Source: Parelaphostrongylus tenuis (taxonomy: Eukaryota; Nematoda; Chromadorea; Rhabditida; Metastrongylidae). From it: a stretch of DNA of 64,000 nt. The notes beneath the pieces were generated by a model that saw only the letters and a list, made by a program, of their open reading frames with translations, did not search any database and was not told the DNA's origin. The stretch spans positions 16,567 through 80,566 of the forward strand of contig JAHQIW010003626.1 in assembly GCA_019055375.1 (NCBI GenBank), written 5' to 3'. The position numbers and the translations under genes were made by a program. This document shows, piece by piece, positions 48,300 through 61,578 of the stretch (positions are counted from its first letter, which is position 1; each line of letters opens with the position of its first letter).

Positions 48300-49165
48300 T
48301 AGACGATTGTTGTTGTAATGTTGTGTGTCGTCGCATTGACTTGGGCCCATGGAAGTCAAAGGGCTAACATATTGAAGCCTTGAAGATTCAATTCCATTAC
48401 ATCAGAATTTCGTAGATGAGTTAGGAAAACTTTGAACTGGAGCATTTTGAAGACCGACTTTCCCTTAACCTCAGCATTCCCAATCAATAATAGAATATCT
48501 GATAAATCAGTCAACTCCACGAAGTTGATGGATAAACTTTAATCGGCTGACGTTTCGACGTCTTCGTCTTCTTCAGATCCGCTGAATCAAGTCGTTTATC
48601 CATAGACGTAAGTTGCTCTTGTTGTGAGTCTTCGTCTTCCTTGACAATCTGGTTCAACAATCGTAGTGGTTTTGCTACCACTGATTTTTCTCGTAACGGT
48701 TACTTATCGTTCTCTCTTCACCCACCACATCGATGGATTTGGGCGTCGGAAGTTCTAATACTGGAATTTTCGTGGACGATGAAATTTCTGAACATAATCA
48801 CACCTGGAGAAATCCATTCCATTACCTGAATTTGCTCTATAATTACGACAAATCTGACCTGCACTACTTTGAGAAGCTACTATTTTTAAAGCTCGGCACC
48901 TCCAGTCAGTAATCGCATCCTTTTAGATTCAGCAGATACCACGAGGATGATAGACAAACTTTATTCGGCTTAGGTTTCCGACGTCTTCGCCCTCTTTAGA
49001 GCTGATGACTCTAGACGAATGTCTCCACTCTTTCAATGTCCTCGTCGTGGTTTAAATCTTCCTTGACAATCTAGGTCAACCATCGTTCTAATCCTGTCAC
49101 TATAGAATATTTCCATAAACGATTTTTTTCCCAAATATAAAATGCTCGCGATAGAAAAACTGCCT
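48300..49165 (-). mobile_element. segment present only in right arm, with tandem hammerhead-like elements
   Basis: The left arm jumps from sequence equivalent to 48300 straight to 49165. Inside are two direct copies of one unit: 48385-48700 and 48815-49110 (shared ATTCCATTAC, GA.AAACTTTA.TCGGCT, CTTCCTTGACAATCT.GTTCAAC). The reverse-strand cores are CTGAAGA (48576-48570), AGACGAAGACGTC, GAAA (48556-48553), CGTCAGC in one and a degenerate CTAAAGA at 48999-48993 in the other, about 425 bases apart. Tandem order of such units is known for Penelope-like elements and retrozymes. Confidence 0.5.
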
Positions 49166-49189
49166 TTTCGGAATCATCGGCTCTGAAAA

Positions 49190-49810
49190 TGAAGATGAAA
49201 GATCGACCTTATTCGCTGGAAAGGAACGCTATGCTTATATACTGAAAAGATCTTTTCCCTGAAGCGCAACAAGTGAAATGAGTTAAATTTGCACGTGTGA
49301 GCAAGGCCTTTGGCCAATTCGCGTACCTGTGCGTGAGGTGGCCACGTGAACTAATGACGCCACTTTTCTCTACGCGTTCATCTGCCCTAAAAATCGATGA
49401 CCATAACGTCATCGAACGCGGCCGCATCATGCGTGGGCACGTGATCTGGCCAAAGACCCCTTGCTCACCCACATGCGGATTCAGCTTATTTTAGCTGGTG
49501 CGCTTCAGAGAAACGGTCTTTTCAGGATATAAGCACAGCTTTGAAAAATTCGATTGCGCTATCGAATAATTACTAATAGTTCAAAGAAAGAGCTCTGTCC
49601 GGCGAAAATTTATGCGTGCCTGCAACGCAGGAAATCTAATTGTGTTGCAACGTCAAAGAAACTTTTTTAAAAACCGGCAACGTGGGGCTGTAGCCTGGAG
49701 TCTCAGTTTCGAACGGTTACTAACATTCCCATAGATAGTTCCTGTCCAGAGAATGACGTCGGATAACGTTTCTCACTTTATAACCAACAAGTACCCCAAT
49801 GTACTACCTG
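49190..49810. repeat. palindromic element P2, right-arm copy
   Basis: Mirror of 10560-11420, with the same inverted halves around about 49390 and shared blocks GAGCAAGGCCTTTGGCCAAT and GGAATTAT-free centre carrying ATGACC and GACGCC motifs. Confidence 0.7.
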
Positions 49811-50001
49811 AGCCTATTTTGCCACTATTTCTGCTACATGTGCGAAGAAAAGAAGCAACACCGTCCTTGAGGAAATGGGAAATTCTATATGGGAATGCAA
49901 TAGAATAGCTTGTTGTACGAAAAGTACATCTAAAAGCTGTACGATCGAGTTTGTGCAGAGAGTTTATGTGAAAATGAGAAAAAATTATTACACTAGTGAT
50001 C

Positions 50002-50040
50002 TGAAGAAGAAGAAAATATTGCGCGTACTACGGCCGAAAT
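50002..50040 (+). other. hammerhead-like core with long insert, right-arm copy
   Basis: CTGAAGA at 50002-50008 and GGCCGAAATGAC at 50033-50044. Mirror of 10331-10369 and equally doubtful. Confidence 0.25.
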
Positions 50041-50509
50041 GACTTCTCTTAAGATCATAACAAGTCGTTCACAGATTAGAACTCCTCTCAAGCGTCAAAG
50101 CGATTATGCTGAAGAGGAAGAAAAGCTGCTAGGGCTTCAGAAGCCCATGAGCCTATAGGTCACGACAGTGAAGGCACTTGTCAAGTAAAATTGTCACTTT
50201 TCTATGACGACATTTTTAACAATTTAGGAAGTATTATAGAGATTATTTCTGACATAGAGATGAGGAAAGATTACTGGATAGATGGAGGACGATATAGTTA
50301 GATGTACTGAGAAGAAAAATATCGAATAACGTCAGGATGACAATGAGAACCCGTGTCTCTCACGTCATTTCGGAGCTCCAGTGATGTCATTATTGGCCTC
50401 ATTATTCTTCAAACGTCGTCCTTCAGTAGCTCCTAAATGACAATATTGTAGTTCTCCATGACAAGGTTTCTGACGTCAAGGGATATCATCATAGGTAACT
50501 TGGTTGATG

Positions 50510-51680
50510 GAATGACAATAAATTCTCCGGACTCTTTCGCACTTGTTAGTTATTCTTCATGCATATAAATTTTCGTTTTCACTATCGTTTAGAGCAACTC
50601 CATGCGGTATTTCGATGTATAGCACTTATGCATTAGATGGCATAGTGATGGTAAAGCGGGCTTCAAAGTGCAACAGTTTAGAGTCTGGCGCTTCCGGATA
50701 TTGTGAGATGCAGGTTCGAGTCCCGCCTGACTCAAAAGTTTTGCTTATCACTGTACATCACTGAATGAATCTATGACATCATCCCCCATCGCTAGCTGCG
50801 GCTCAATAAAAACATTTCGGTTTGAACAATTATACATTTGCTTCAAGATGAGCTGTTCTGAGAGCAAAATCAATTGAGTAGTTCTCTGTGGTTGAAAAGG
50901 GATAAATGAAAACCATCCTAAATCGCTGGAGAGAGACTTTTCACAGGAGTATTAGTAACAATCTGAAAGCTGAGACTTTAGACTACAACCTCACGTCGCC
51001 GATTTTTCAAAACACCATTATATAATGCGTAGAAACGATACCGCTATCTAATGATTACTACTAGTTCGAACAAAGAGCTCTGTCCGGTGAGAAGTACGCG
51101 CGTCTGCGACGCAAAAAATCTTCTGTAGCAACGTCAGAAGGCCAAAAAGAAAGAAACCGACAACGTGGGACTGTATCTAGAAGTCTCAGCCTTCGAATGG
51201 TTACTAACTCTCCTATGAAAACTTGCTCTCCAGCGAATGAGATCGGTTTTTCATATGTCCCCTTATAACCACAAAGAACCCAATTGTTTTTGCTCTCAGG
51301 ACAATCTTATCTCAAAACAAAAGTACAAGAATCACCGAGAATTCTTTTTATTTAATTGCTCATAGCGGAGGTACGATGTTATAGATTTACCCCATGATGT
51401 AAAGTGATGTGCAAAACTTTTGCATCAGGCGGGACTCGAACCCGTCGTATCTGACTCTATCCGGGAGCGCTGTTGCATTACTGATGCCCGTTTTGTCATC
51501 ACTCTGCCATCAAATGTATAAGTGTTATATATCACAATAGCCGCAAGAAGCTGCTCTAAACGATGGTAAAAACAAAACTTAAGTGCATGCAAAATAATCA
51601 AGAAAAACGAAAAGTTCGGAAAACTTCTTGCCAAGAAAATATATAAAAATGATGAGAACAATCATTAAGACGATAAGGTG
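50510..51680. repeat. palindromic element P1, right-arm copy
   Basis: Mirror of 8660-9860. tRNA-like units lie at 50650-50755 (+, GGTTCGAGTCCCGCCTGAC) and 51408-51505 (-), pointing toward the centre near 51055. Confidence 0.8.
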
Positions 51681-51884
51681 ATCAGTTAAGTGTCTTAAAG
51701 AGAAAAACATGAGATGACGTCAGAACGACTACGTCGTCATGACGTCATCTGGACGCCCCGACGTCCGTCAATGCCTCGTCTTCTTAGAAACTCGTCATTC
51801 ACGGCTGTCAAGAGATACTGCTAGATAGCTGTGACGACGTTTTCTAACAGCGTCAAAAGGTGTTATCGTAGGAATCATTTGGTC

Positions 51885-52165
<281 letters not shown>

Positions 52166-52249
52166 TTAAAATCATAATTAATATGACTGGAAAAAATCCA
52201 TTGATGTGGTTTTCTGATCCCATCTTCTTGCAAATGAGTGAGTATTACG

Positions 52250-52335
52250 TATAAACTTGGCCTCAAGGGGGAGTTGAACTCGCCACCATTGCCGGGGGCG
52301 CATGCTAGCACTACAGCACCAAGGCCTCACTTTGC
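52250..52335 (-). repeat. tRNA-like SINE head, family C
   Basis: Mirror of 7405-7500; the reverse strand gives GTGCTGTAGTGCTAGCATGC and GAGTTCAACTCCC, here a better B box than in the left arm. Confidence 0.65.
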
Positions 52336-52617
52336 TACCACTCTTTGTTCGATATGAGCTATCAAACCGTCAGCAACCAACCGTCAACTTGGTGTGGGAA
52401 GCGCATTCGGGTATCAAACCCAGTTGAGCCGATAGCGTCTTGCGAGTAGGCATTATCTGGCTATAAAACAATGCTTGAAAAGATGCAGACTGTTAGATGT
52501 TCCAGAAGAACTAAAGAATATAGAATGACGTCACAACGACTATGTGAGCCCGAGTGGTGACGTCATCTGGACGCTCATTTAACCGGTCATTAAGATGTCT
52601 TCTGTGTGGACTGCACG

Positions 52618-52905
52618 TCAATTTGACTCTTTTAGGTTCTGACGAAGGCGAAACTGTTGAAACGTTACCCACGAATACAACCTCTGTTGTACTAGGAGCA
52701 CTGAGTCGTGAGCAAAAATGCAACCTCAGAACGGAAGTCGAACCCGCGTTTCATCTATACCGGGGACGCGTGCTATTGTCTATTGTACGATTTTATACGA
52801 AATAAACGTATATTAACAATCTCGTATTTGTTGAACAAAAGAAAGTCACGGAATTTTCCAATCTGAGCCGAGGTTAATCGATAGCCGGTCTTGGGAATTA
52901 ATCCC
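52618..52905 (+). mobile_element. foldback element with hammerhead-like core, right-arm copy
   Basis: CTGACGA (52639-52645), AGGCGAAACTGTT, GAAA (52659-52662), CGTTACCC. The far end has the complement of AAGACCGGCTATCGATTAAC (52875-52897). Mirror of 6838-7105. A family-C tRNA-like unit lies inside at 52710-52790 on the minus strand. Confidence 0.5.
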
Positions 52906-54104
52906 AGTCACATACTCATTGTCTCTCACCACCATAGTACTCAAGCCATTCTTTGGTCATACTAAACCTAGCCTATATTGTCACTCCCGTCATCGCATTT
53001 TGTTATAATACTTATACATGAGAGCTCAGTAACTTGAGTTTAATATTTCCAATCAAGCAACTGCAAAGGATTCCGTGTGACAATTTATAGTAAAACAGAT
53101 ATTTTTCTGATAGTAATTTGCATGCTTCTCCATGGCTTGAGTGTTCGTGATCAGTCCATAAACGGCCTTCATTAGCCAGAAAATGTGCACCTGAATTTCT
53201 CCACTCTACACTCACATCTTCACCGCTGTAAAGAGCGCACCATCACGACGATAACAATTCTATGAAATTACTCACGCTACTATTGGAAAAGCGCGAAAAA
53301 ATTTATTTTATTCATATGAACAACAAGCTTGTCAACCCAAAGAAGAGCATGATTGCGGTGCCCAACTCATTTTTGACGTTTTGTCTATTCAATCTATACA
53401 AATCGAATATCTCTGAAACACTTAAAGATGCATTTATCATCAAAAGCTCAACTTGACAAACAACTTGAATCAACTTCATGAATAACAGATCTTAGCATAA
53501 TTCTCAACATATACGATTCGAGAGATTTAGGATTTTGGGCGATTGGAGATTCGTCGAGGATGCAGTAAAGAAAACAAGGAACATCTACAACTTGGTGTCC
53601 ACGTTTCAATTCCACTTCCACTGTGCAATTTCATACCTCGGAAACTTGAATGATAGGCGAGCAGGACGAGAGATTGGTCGTTAAGCGTTACGGATCAAGA
53701 AAGTAATGCTGTTGTATCCCACATCCATCAATTGATAGACGATGTTCAATGTTCCGACTTAAGCTGCCAGTTATATATGGAAGGCTTAGCTGCCTTATGT
53801 CAAGATTTAGAAAATATTTGTCATGTGTATAGATGATAATCGGTCGTTGGCAAGTGACTTCAACGCTGAATCATGTAAACCGCAAAACGACCACTTACAG
53901 AATAGGCAGACTTCTTCACAAAAAATCTATGAAGGTGGCCATGTTTGTCTCGCAATAAGGAAGAGAATTCACTAGGCAACACCAGCACAAAGAAGATCAA
54001 TGCTACCGGTTTCTCGTAGAACTACCAAGTGATTATCGAAAACTTACAAGCTCCACGTTGTTCAGAACTATCCACTTTTGTTTTTTACGTGGTGCTGAAG
54101 TTAT

Positions 54105-54350
54105 TATAAAGTGGCTCCGTAGCCGAGTGGTTGTGATGTTGCTCACGGCGCGCGTGGAGCCGAACTCCACCTCCTCCTTTCCCCCGCTTCTCTCCGGCAG
54201 TCAACTATGGAACGCCACAGCAAGGCTATGTTCGAGATTGCAAGGGGACTCACTCAGCCAGATTTTTACGCCGATCAAGAAGATGACGAAAAACAATTGA
54301 GTGCTAGAAGTAGTGGCATCCGCACCGCGAAAAAATCATTGTGATGACGG
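54105..54350 (+). repeat. SINE family D
   Basis: GTAGCCGAGTGGTTGTGATG head at 54119-54138, CTCTCCGGCAGTCAACTATG body, end GAGTGCTAGAAGTAGTGGC. Mirror of 5395-5645. Confidence 0.75.
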
Positions 54351-54867
54351 ATCAGAAAAACTGCTAAAGTGCTGAACCAGTTAATACGAACTTTCATGAT
54401 AACTTACATGATTGCGTGCAGTGAGGTGGTCAGATGTGTACTTCATTGAATTTAAACCACAACGAGCTCACCAAGCTTTTCATTTCTCTGGGATCTTTAA
54501 CTAAGTACTAGACTTATAAGAAGTGTAGCAGCATCGACTCAACCATTTAGGACCAAACCATCTCGATGAAGAAAGCTTTCCACGTAGACTTTCAGTAGTG
54601 AATCAACCGTTCAATTCCCTAAGATTTCAATACTTCACTTGGCCCTTAGGAAAGCCCTCTTAGTGCGCTGTAGTAACGGAAATATCTTTATGTCTCACAC
54701 TTGATCTGACTTATTCGCTCGGCTTGGCTTTGCTGATAGCTTTTTATTGGGAGTTTAGTAGCCATTTGCTAACGTGTATCTGGATTATTCCAAAAGTGGG
54801 CATATATATATATATATGTATATGTATATATATGTGTGCATATATATGTATATATATATATATATAT

Positions 54868-55160
54868 ATATAGAACCCGGCGTTGATCAATCCCTGAAAG
54901 ATGCGCCTTAAAATCGTCTTTAATTTAAACTTCGTTTGGGGTGATTGAATGTATATCTGGCTTTTACAATGACTCGCCTCCCGCTGAACCGAATCGGTGC
55001 TGCTTATCCTCCCAGATAAGTTTGAGACCACTCTGGTATCAGTTTACCGACCCCGGAGGGATGGATGGCTTGGTGAGTCATGAGCGCGAGATCGAACCAT
55101 TGACCTCATGTGCGACGCAGAGCACCTCTGACTAGTGCACCTCATGCCCTCTTTATATTC
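54868..55160 (-). repeat. SINE-A, right-arm copy
   Basis: Mirror of 4612-4895; GGCGTTGATCAATCCCTGAA at 54878-54897 and the head complement near 55140-55155. TA tracts flank both sides. Confidence 0.75.
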
Positions 55161-55164
55161 ATAT

Positions 55165-57100
55165 ATACGTACATATACACATATACCTGCATCCATATAT
55201 ATATATATATATATATATATGCATCAAGAGCGTATTGAACATGTAGAGGCAATCGTGTTGCACTAGAGTATGAAGAAAAACTGAAAGTACTCTCAAAACA
55301 GAGGAAAGTTTATAAGTAAACAATGAAAATCGCGCTCTCTCAAATGAGGCAGCGCGCTGCGACTTCAAGTGCCGCCCGAGAGGGCGTGATTTTTTCCAAT
55401 TATTTGAAATTTTTCCCTTAGTTTCGGAAAATTTTCTATTTCCGTGTAATTTGTAGAAAAGACTTGGTTCTAGTCTGATTGACATCAGTTTTGAATTTTC
55501 ATAGAATATTATTGAATAAATTCGCTATAGATTTCAGACACCAGCCCTACTACTTTGAGTGAAAAACGGAATTTGCTTCGCTCTTGCAGAATTTTGTCAA
55601 GACGTTCCCGAGGTTCCCGAGTGCGTCAATTGACTACTAAACTATCTTTATAAATCAGGGAAAACCAAGTACTGCCATCAGCCTCTCAGATAATGAACGC
55701 CGACGGTAAAACGTGATTTTCTCTTCGCTTTTGCTACAGCGAAATCAAGCCTTTAATCGGAAACCAAGCTTACTTTTAGAAACGCTCCTTCTCAAGCTCA
55801 CTAAGGATGCTAGGACTTTGTTGATGTAGATGTAAGACACAGCAAAGACGAGTGCATAACAAGCTGCACATTTTAGAGGTAAAATATAACTTTCTCTTCG
55901 TTGCTACAGCACAGAAAGGAAACCATTTCAGAAACCAAGCCTAGTGTTTGAACGGCAATTTTTTGCAGCTATCGAGTGACTACCAAAAGTCTAAAGAAAC
56001 ACACCTGACAAGAAAACCACAAAGGGATTAGTCCAACAATTTTGGTATATTTAGCTCTGCAAATGTAAATACATCGATAAAACCACTGTGAGCATTCATA
56101 TGGGCCAGTTATAACGCTATCCTCTCTATCAATGATTGATGAACTCGAATTCATGGCTCTTCCTCACGTATTGATTGAAGCCGAAAGCTTTATTCCTCTT
56201 ATTTTTCATTCCCAAAATCTCTAGCATTACACCATTTACCCTCGAAATCTAAGCTTTGTAGAAAACTTGAGAACATTTGAATACGTTGCCCAGAATTGTC
56301 GCGTTGAATTGTTCTTACAGCACTCCTATTTTGTTCTTGTGCAATATGACGCAAGAAAAAAACCCATTAAACTCTCGTGTCTAAATACGTAGTAGAACAG
56401 CTTATATATATCTATCTCAAATTGATAGAACAAAAAAAAACGGTCAAACAGGTAACAGCACCGTGTTCGATCTATGTGGTGGCACAGGAGATTGACCGGG
56501 AAAACAGTTCAGCATCAAATGAGGCATGAGTACCAACGGAATCACTTCAAGATGGAGACTTAATCATTGAACAACACTGTAAGTAAGCATTAAACGACAA
56601 TTAAATACTTATCTAAGTAATGTATTTGAGCATCCAGCAAAAAGAGGAGAGATATACGAGTAGATACATTGACGTATTTACAGTAAAATCAAACCATTTG
56701 CACATATGAGGAGCAATAGCTTCAAGCATTTCAAACATAATGAGAACAAAATGGTCATAAAAATATGTACGATTGTGCTGCAACGCCACTGTAACTGGGA
56801 AAAAACACATCGAATCATTAGCAACAAATGTCTAAGAAAAAAAAAAGCAACAAAAGTGGAATCACTCAACATCAGCAGAGCCTCTCCTTACTGAAACAAT
56901 CATACAAATCATGGATGATCAACAGAACAAGAAATTTAGCTCGTAAGTACTTGGTTTAGCTTAGGCACAAGGGCAGTGTCTGCCGACGTGAGATCGAAAG
57001 AGATACTTGGTTTTGAAGGAAAAAGAGACGTTGTTGCCGTTGGATGTGTGAGCAAAATCTCACCACTCTGAATCAAAGAGAAAAAGTTACGCAATGTTAT
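55165..57100. other. right-arm interval, no gene
   Basis: Mirror of about 2670-4600. Frames differ between the copies, which supports non-coding. Confidence 0.5.
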
Positions 57101-57104
57101 AGAG

Positions 57105-57200
57105 AGTTGTGCAGATTTTTTGCGTCAGTCGAGATTCGAACCCGTATTTCACGCTATCCAGTGGCGCGTGCTCTAGTCCGCTGAGCCACCGACGCTGTCC
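57105..57200 (-). repeat. tRNA-like SINE head, family B
   Basis: Reverse strand: GGTGGCTCAGCGGACTAGAG, then ACGGGTTCGAATCTCGACTG. Mirror of 2570-2665. Confidence 0.7.
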
Positions 57201-57599
57201 AGTACCCAATATCTGTCAGCCTCATTGGGTCCACTTCGATATCAACTACCTTGGCCAAACCAATGACGGTTACTTGCTGACAAATATATGCGTTGCAACG
57301 GGGAAAAAATTAAATGTAGAGAAAACAGGAGTAAAAGGTATGATTATGATAACAAACAACAACTTAGCCCTTAATGCTTGCAGATAACTTGTCAACCAGA
57401 AACCTCCTATCCAATCACTAGTAGAACTGAGAAGATACATTTTTTACAGCATTGAAGAAATGATCATTTTTCAGCCAGTGTAACTCATTGACTCGCACTA
57501 TTGATGCACTGAAGGTCTTCTACCCTCAAATGCTGATTGCTCGTTGTTATACTACTTAATTGCGATTTTTTTTGTGGGCGTAAACAGATATTTGATTAC

Positions 57600-58203
57600 C
57601 TAAGTTTAATACTCGAAATTGTTGCAGCCAAAAAGTTCATCGTAGCAAATCATAGAAAGATGACAATTCTCTACAGAACTAAGCGTGTTTGGCACAAAGA
57701 GTTGTCTAATCCTACACTCTGATACCAACTTCTTCGTTTTCACTAACCGCAAGGCATTATTCTGTGCTAAGTCCCCACCTGAATATTACATTTTCGTCCG
57801 TTAGAGATAGTAAACGGCGATGTAACTCAGACAGAGTAAGAGTTCGCCGTGATGAGGACTAGAAGTCCCCAAGGATGACGACGACAGTGGAGATGAGTCG
57901 CATGCAGTCGACTGAAAATGTCGAAAATTCAAAACTTTCCTGCTTTTCTACAATCAACAAGACTCAACGAAACTATCCACTACAAGACAAGCGAAATCGA
58001 ATGAATAGACGTTTTCACTGCGATTAGTTAGAGAAACGTTTGTGACAAATCACTTGGAATGTCATGAATGCGCTCCTCCGCCATGCTTGGTGCCACCTTA
58101 AGAGGTCGCTGAGGTGCAACAGCCACGTGGGACGCAGATGTATCCATTGTTGCAGGACTTGGTGAAGCTTCGCATTTGGCACCAGCTTTTTGTCAGTGCC
58201 GTC
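57600..58203 (-). pseudogene. proximal 3' exons of the ENL/AF9-like gene, disrupted
   Basis: In line with, and on the same strand as, the YEATS exons upstream. The linker block starts at 58203 after TTCCACAG and keeps VAVAPQRPLKVAPS, but it has lost one A in the AAAA run near 58162-58166, which shifts the frame. Its donor, GTACG in the left-arm copy, is changed. The AHD block 57911-57779 is 133 bases against 134 in the left arm; the lost base falls in the Pro/Arg-rich stretch and destroys ELHRRL. A third block (about 57690-57600) also differs by an indel. As assembled, the adjoining YEATS gene could not encode the normal C-terminus from these exons. Confidence 0.6.
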
Positions 58204-58229
58204 CTGTGGAACGAAATTGGATCATACGA

Positions 58230-59240
58230 AGCGCTCCTTCACTTACTAAAGTTGTTCAGTATAAAAATGTCACAGATTCCACAAACTAGAAACTATCTAA
58301 AATCAAGTGCAAAAGGGAATAGCAGACTACAGTCTCTATAGAAAAATCAAAACATAGCTCTGGGAACAATGGTTTTGAACAAGTAAAAGCTTTGAAGTTA
58401 TTCCGGCGTCCAATCGATTACACACGATAATGAAAAGATAGCTACGAGATGTTGAAGAGAATGAGTTCAAATAAAGGCATCAACACAACTAACATTTGAC
58501 TCCGTGTGTAGCAACGGGGTTGGCACGCCGTTGCTAGTGATATGGTTGTGACGATCGGTGTCTGAAGAGGTCGGCCGATGCACCAGATTGTAGCAACGGA
58601 GCTGGTCCTCCGTCGCTAGTGAGTTGAACGTGCTGGTTGATTGATGTCGCTGATGGATGCTGCGGTTGATGTAATTGAATATCAGATTTATTATAGGGAA
58701 TATAAAGACAAAGACAAAGACAACCTGGAACATATATACATAAATACAATAATATCACAACAAGAGCATCACTATAATACCGACGTATAATTGCGAATTC
58801 AATAATGGAGGAATGATGAGTAGTTTGCGGGGCCGGACTAGGCGGCGGACCTCGGAAAGCAGTTATGCTTGCTTCGAGCAGACCTGTACACCAAAGGTGG
58901 GGACCAGTGGGTGATTGAATGTATTAGGAAACTGGGGGTCTGTATGCAAGGGCTGGACCCATCCCCGGTAGCGGCCAAACAGAACTCCAAAGGACTTGGT
59001 CCACCGCCGTAACTCCAAGCTCCGCTCACAGAATATAGGCCTCGTCTATCGACACAAACACTAATAATCAATAGGAGGCAAGGTCGATGGACAATGTGGA
59101 CCACATAAACAGCAACGAGGGCAGAGTCAGAGATCCAGAGTCAGGACAGAAGCGAAGAACCAAAGGGAAAAAGGTGGCGGAGTATGGCAAAGGGAGACAC
59201 GATCGATCACAACGCCAGCACGACACGATACTAACCGCCA
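58230..59240. other. outer end of right arm
   Basis: Homologous to 1171-1500. 58500-58740 has no obvious counterpart in the left arm and includes two similar blocks (GTAGCAACGGGGTTGGCACG and GTAGCAACGGAGCTGGTCCT), a small tandem duplication or insertion. Confidence 0.4.
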
Positions 59241-59384
59241 CTCCGCAGAAGGGGGCGGCGCGACTATTGGTTGGATCCCGCAGCGATGTTCCTGGTCATG
59301 GTATTGTCCACGATCGCTCTCAGTTGCTCAGAGGAGTAGCGAGCGTTCCGTGAAACGGTTGCTACACCGTGTACGGACCCTTAC

Positions 59385-61578
59385 TCTTTTTCTCCTTCAC
59401 CTTTTCGTTTTTGACATCTTTGTGTTTCTTTTTATCATTATTCATGGAGTCTTTCGCACTTTGATCGAAGCATACTCTAAAATAAACATTGTTTCCACTG
59501 TATCAAAAACACGCCCAGAAAATTTACTGGATATATAGCAGAAAATCAAATTAAATCAGTACATCTTTTCGTCAGCCTCTGACTTCTTCGGACGATTGAA
59601 GGCCGTATCCGTGTCACGCTTCTTTCGTTTACCGTCTGCTGAGTCACAAAAACGCTGTATCAACTCAAGAAATGAAGGTGCAACATCCGACATTGCGAAA
59701 GTCATCTCCTGCTGGTGAATTGAGTGTTTCTCTAAAGGGTTTCGATATCAAAACAATCAGATGCCGAAAGCAAATCATCAGTCTTACCCAATGTGAGATT
59801 TAAGTGATATTGCGCAAGATAGGGTTTAACATGTGGTGTGTTGAAATGTATTATGAGTTTTGGTGTGAATGAAGCATAACCAGTTTCTTCAAGCTCAAAC
59901 GGTGGCTCTTTGAGCACACGAAATGGATTGCCAAATGTCGGATGCAGTTCAATTTCTACCTAGAAGAATTCCCATTATGAAAATCATGACGAATGCTATT
60001 GAAATATGAAGATGAAATCATTTGATTATCGGTATTTACTGTTATTTCGATAGTTTTATGATAGAATACATCTCTACAAGTGCAATTAATCAAAAAGTTG
60101 ATGAAACGAAGTCAAGACCAATTTTTTCTTTGGCAAGCCAAACACGACACTGTTCAATTTAGTTGACTTAACAAAGAAAAAACGGTGAATTATTGAACAA
60201 TGTCGAGGTTTAGAGACAGCTGATCACATGAGTTGAAACCTATGATGAACTTTATACAACCATGAAACAGTTCACTGCTTTTCTGATAAGCAGGGACGGA
60301 AATACAACATTAAGACTTCTTCGAATGCAACCAAAAAAGTTGGGTGGTGAGCAAGGATTCGAGTTCAAACGAGAGTTGAACACGCGTTTCGCCTATACGG
60401 GAGCGCGTGCCACCACTACACCACCCAGGCCACCGCTTACCCACCACTCATTCTTTAAGCACTCTCTATCATAGCTCTCAGCCATCAACCCATAAACCCA
60501 GTCAAGCTGAAAGCTACTGTGATATGTGATAATCAAGATCTCTAAAGTTGACAGCTATGCTAGAAAGATAATGAAGAATGAGTGGTGGGTAAGCTGTGGC
60601 CTCGGTGGTGTAGAGGTTACACGCGCCTCATGATGGGTGAAAAGCGTGTTCAATAACCGTTTGACGTCGAATTTTCGGCTCACCTCTCCATTCGCTTAGG
60701 TGCATTTGAAACATCATAATAGTGCGAAGAAAGCAGTAGAAGCATAGAATTTTTGAATAAGACTTATCAAAAATAGATCTCGTTGCTAAAAACCTTGTTT
60801 CTGATACGGGACAACAATTCACAGTTCTTTTTATGTATTTTATTCAAACAACTTACGTTTCGCCAGTTTCGCCTTTTCGAAGCCTGGAAAGATTAAATTT
60901 ACAATCTAATTACCAAAACACCTCCACTACTTTAACAAGAAAACTTATGGATTTTTTCCCAAAAACAAACAAGATCTAATCTTTGCAGGGCTCTGACGAC
61001 GGCGAAGCCGCTAGAACATCGGCTGTCGAAATAAGTTCTATAATAACAGCCTCATAGTTGGCCTAGAAAAAACTGTGATTTTTGAAAAACGCTAAGGTTG
61101 TTGGAGTCACTGGTCTTAGGCTGACCTGACAATATTAATCAGTTTGGAAAGCGCATGAGTACAAACACGTAAGACTTAATGGTGAGAAAAAACGCACCTT
61201 ATTGATAAAAGTCCTATCGGTGAGTTTCGACCCAATAATTGGACGGACAAAAAGTCCATCGGAATCAATGATTATTAGGCAAAGGCTTTTCGAAAGCAAA
61301 CCACTCATGACCGATTAACATATACATAACAATAGCTGATAGCAGCTCAAATAGAGAAAAATCACACCTCACGGAATATCTATTATTAATGCATCAGCTT
61401 TTGTTTGATCAAAGCGAAGCCATGAAGGGATTTGAACTATTCCCAAGTTAAAATAACCGCCTATCACTACTATTTAATAAAAACGCTGAGATCACGCTCA
61501 CAGTTATTAATCTAATAGAAATTTTTTTCAAGAAACAAACCTTCACATAGGTCACTTTAGAATTTCCGCCCATTTAAA
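59385..61578 (-). CDS. YEATS-domain protein, ENL/AF9-like (3' end disrupted)
   Basis: Minus-strand exons. 61578-61541: ATG at 61573, MGGNSKVTYVK. 61466-61373: GGYFNLGIVQIPSWLRFDQT. 61285-61198: DGLFVRPIIGSKLTDRTFIN then K. 59959-59788: VEIELHPTFGNPFRVLKEPP, then FELEETGYASFTPKL. 59731-59563: QQEMTFAMSDVAPSFLELIQ, then GKRKKRD. 59476-59385: lysine-rich NDKKKHKDVKNEKVKEKK. The HPTFGNP..V..PPFE..ETGYA.F core is diagnostic of YEATS. The pocket His, Thr (Ser in AF9), Phe and the GYA turn are present. Phases agree from the second exon on; the first-to-second junction does not match, so an exon or a different donor is missing. AF9/ENL read acylated histone lysine and recruit elongation or DOT1L complexes through the C-terminal AHD. 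The 1.2-kb intron carries SINEs and a foldback. A GAS41-type protein is less likely given the lysine-rich linker. Confidence 0.75.
60350..60680. repeat. divergent pair of tRNA-like family-C units in a YEATS-gene intron
   Basis: Minus-strand unit 60350-60440 (reverse strand GGGTGGTGTAGTGGTGGCAC, then GTTCAACTCTCGTTTGAAC) and plus-strand unit 60590-60680 (CCTCGGTGGTGTAGAGGTTA). Both are flanked inward by AGAATGAGTGGTGGGTAAGC in opposite orientation, so the pair is a true palindrome with a loop of about 80 bases. Confidence 0.7.
60845..61045 (+). mobile_element. foldback element with two opposed hammerhead-like motifs
   Basis: Left, reverse strand: GGCGAAACTGGC, GAAA, CGTAAG (60881-60851), with a degenerate first core. 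Right, plus strand: CTGACGA (60993-60999), CGGCGAAGCCGCTA, GAAC. They are about 110 bases apart, in the YEATS-gene intron. Both cores deviate at one or more positions. Confidence 0.45.
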
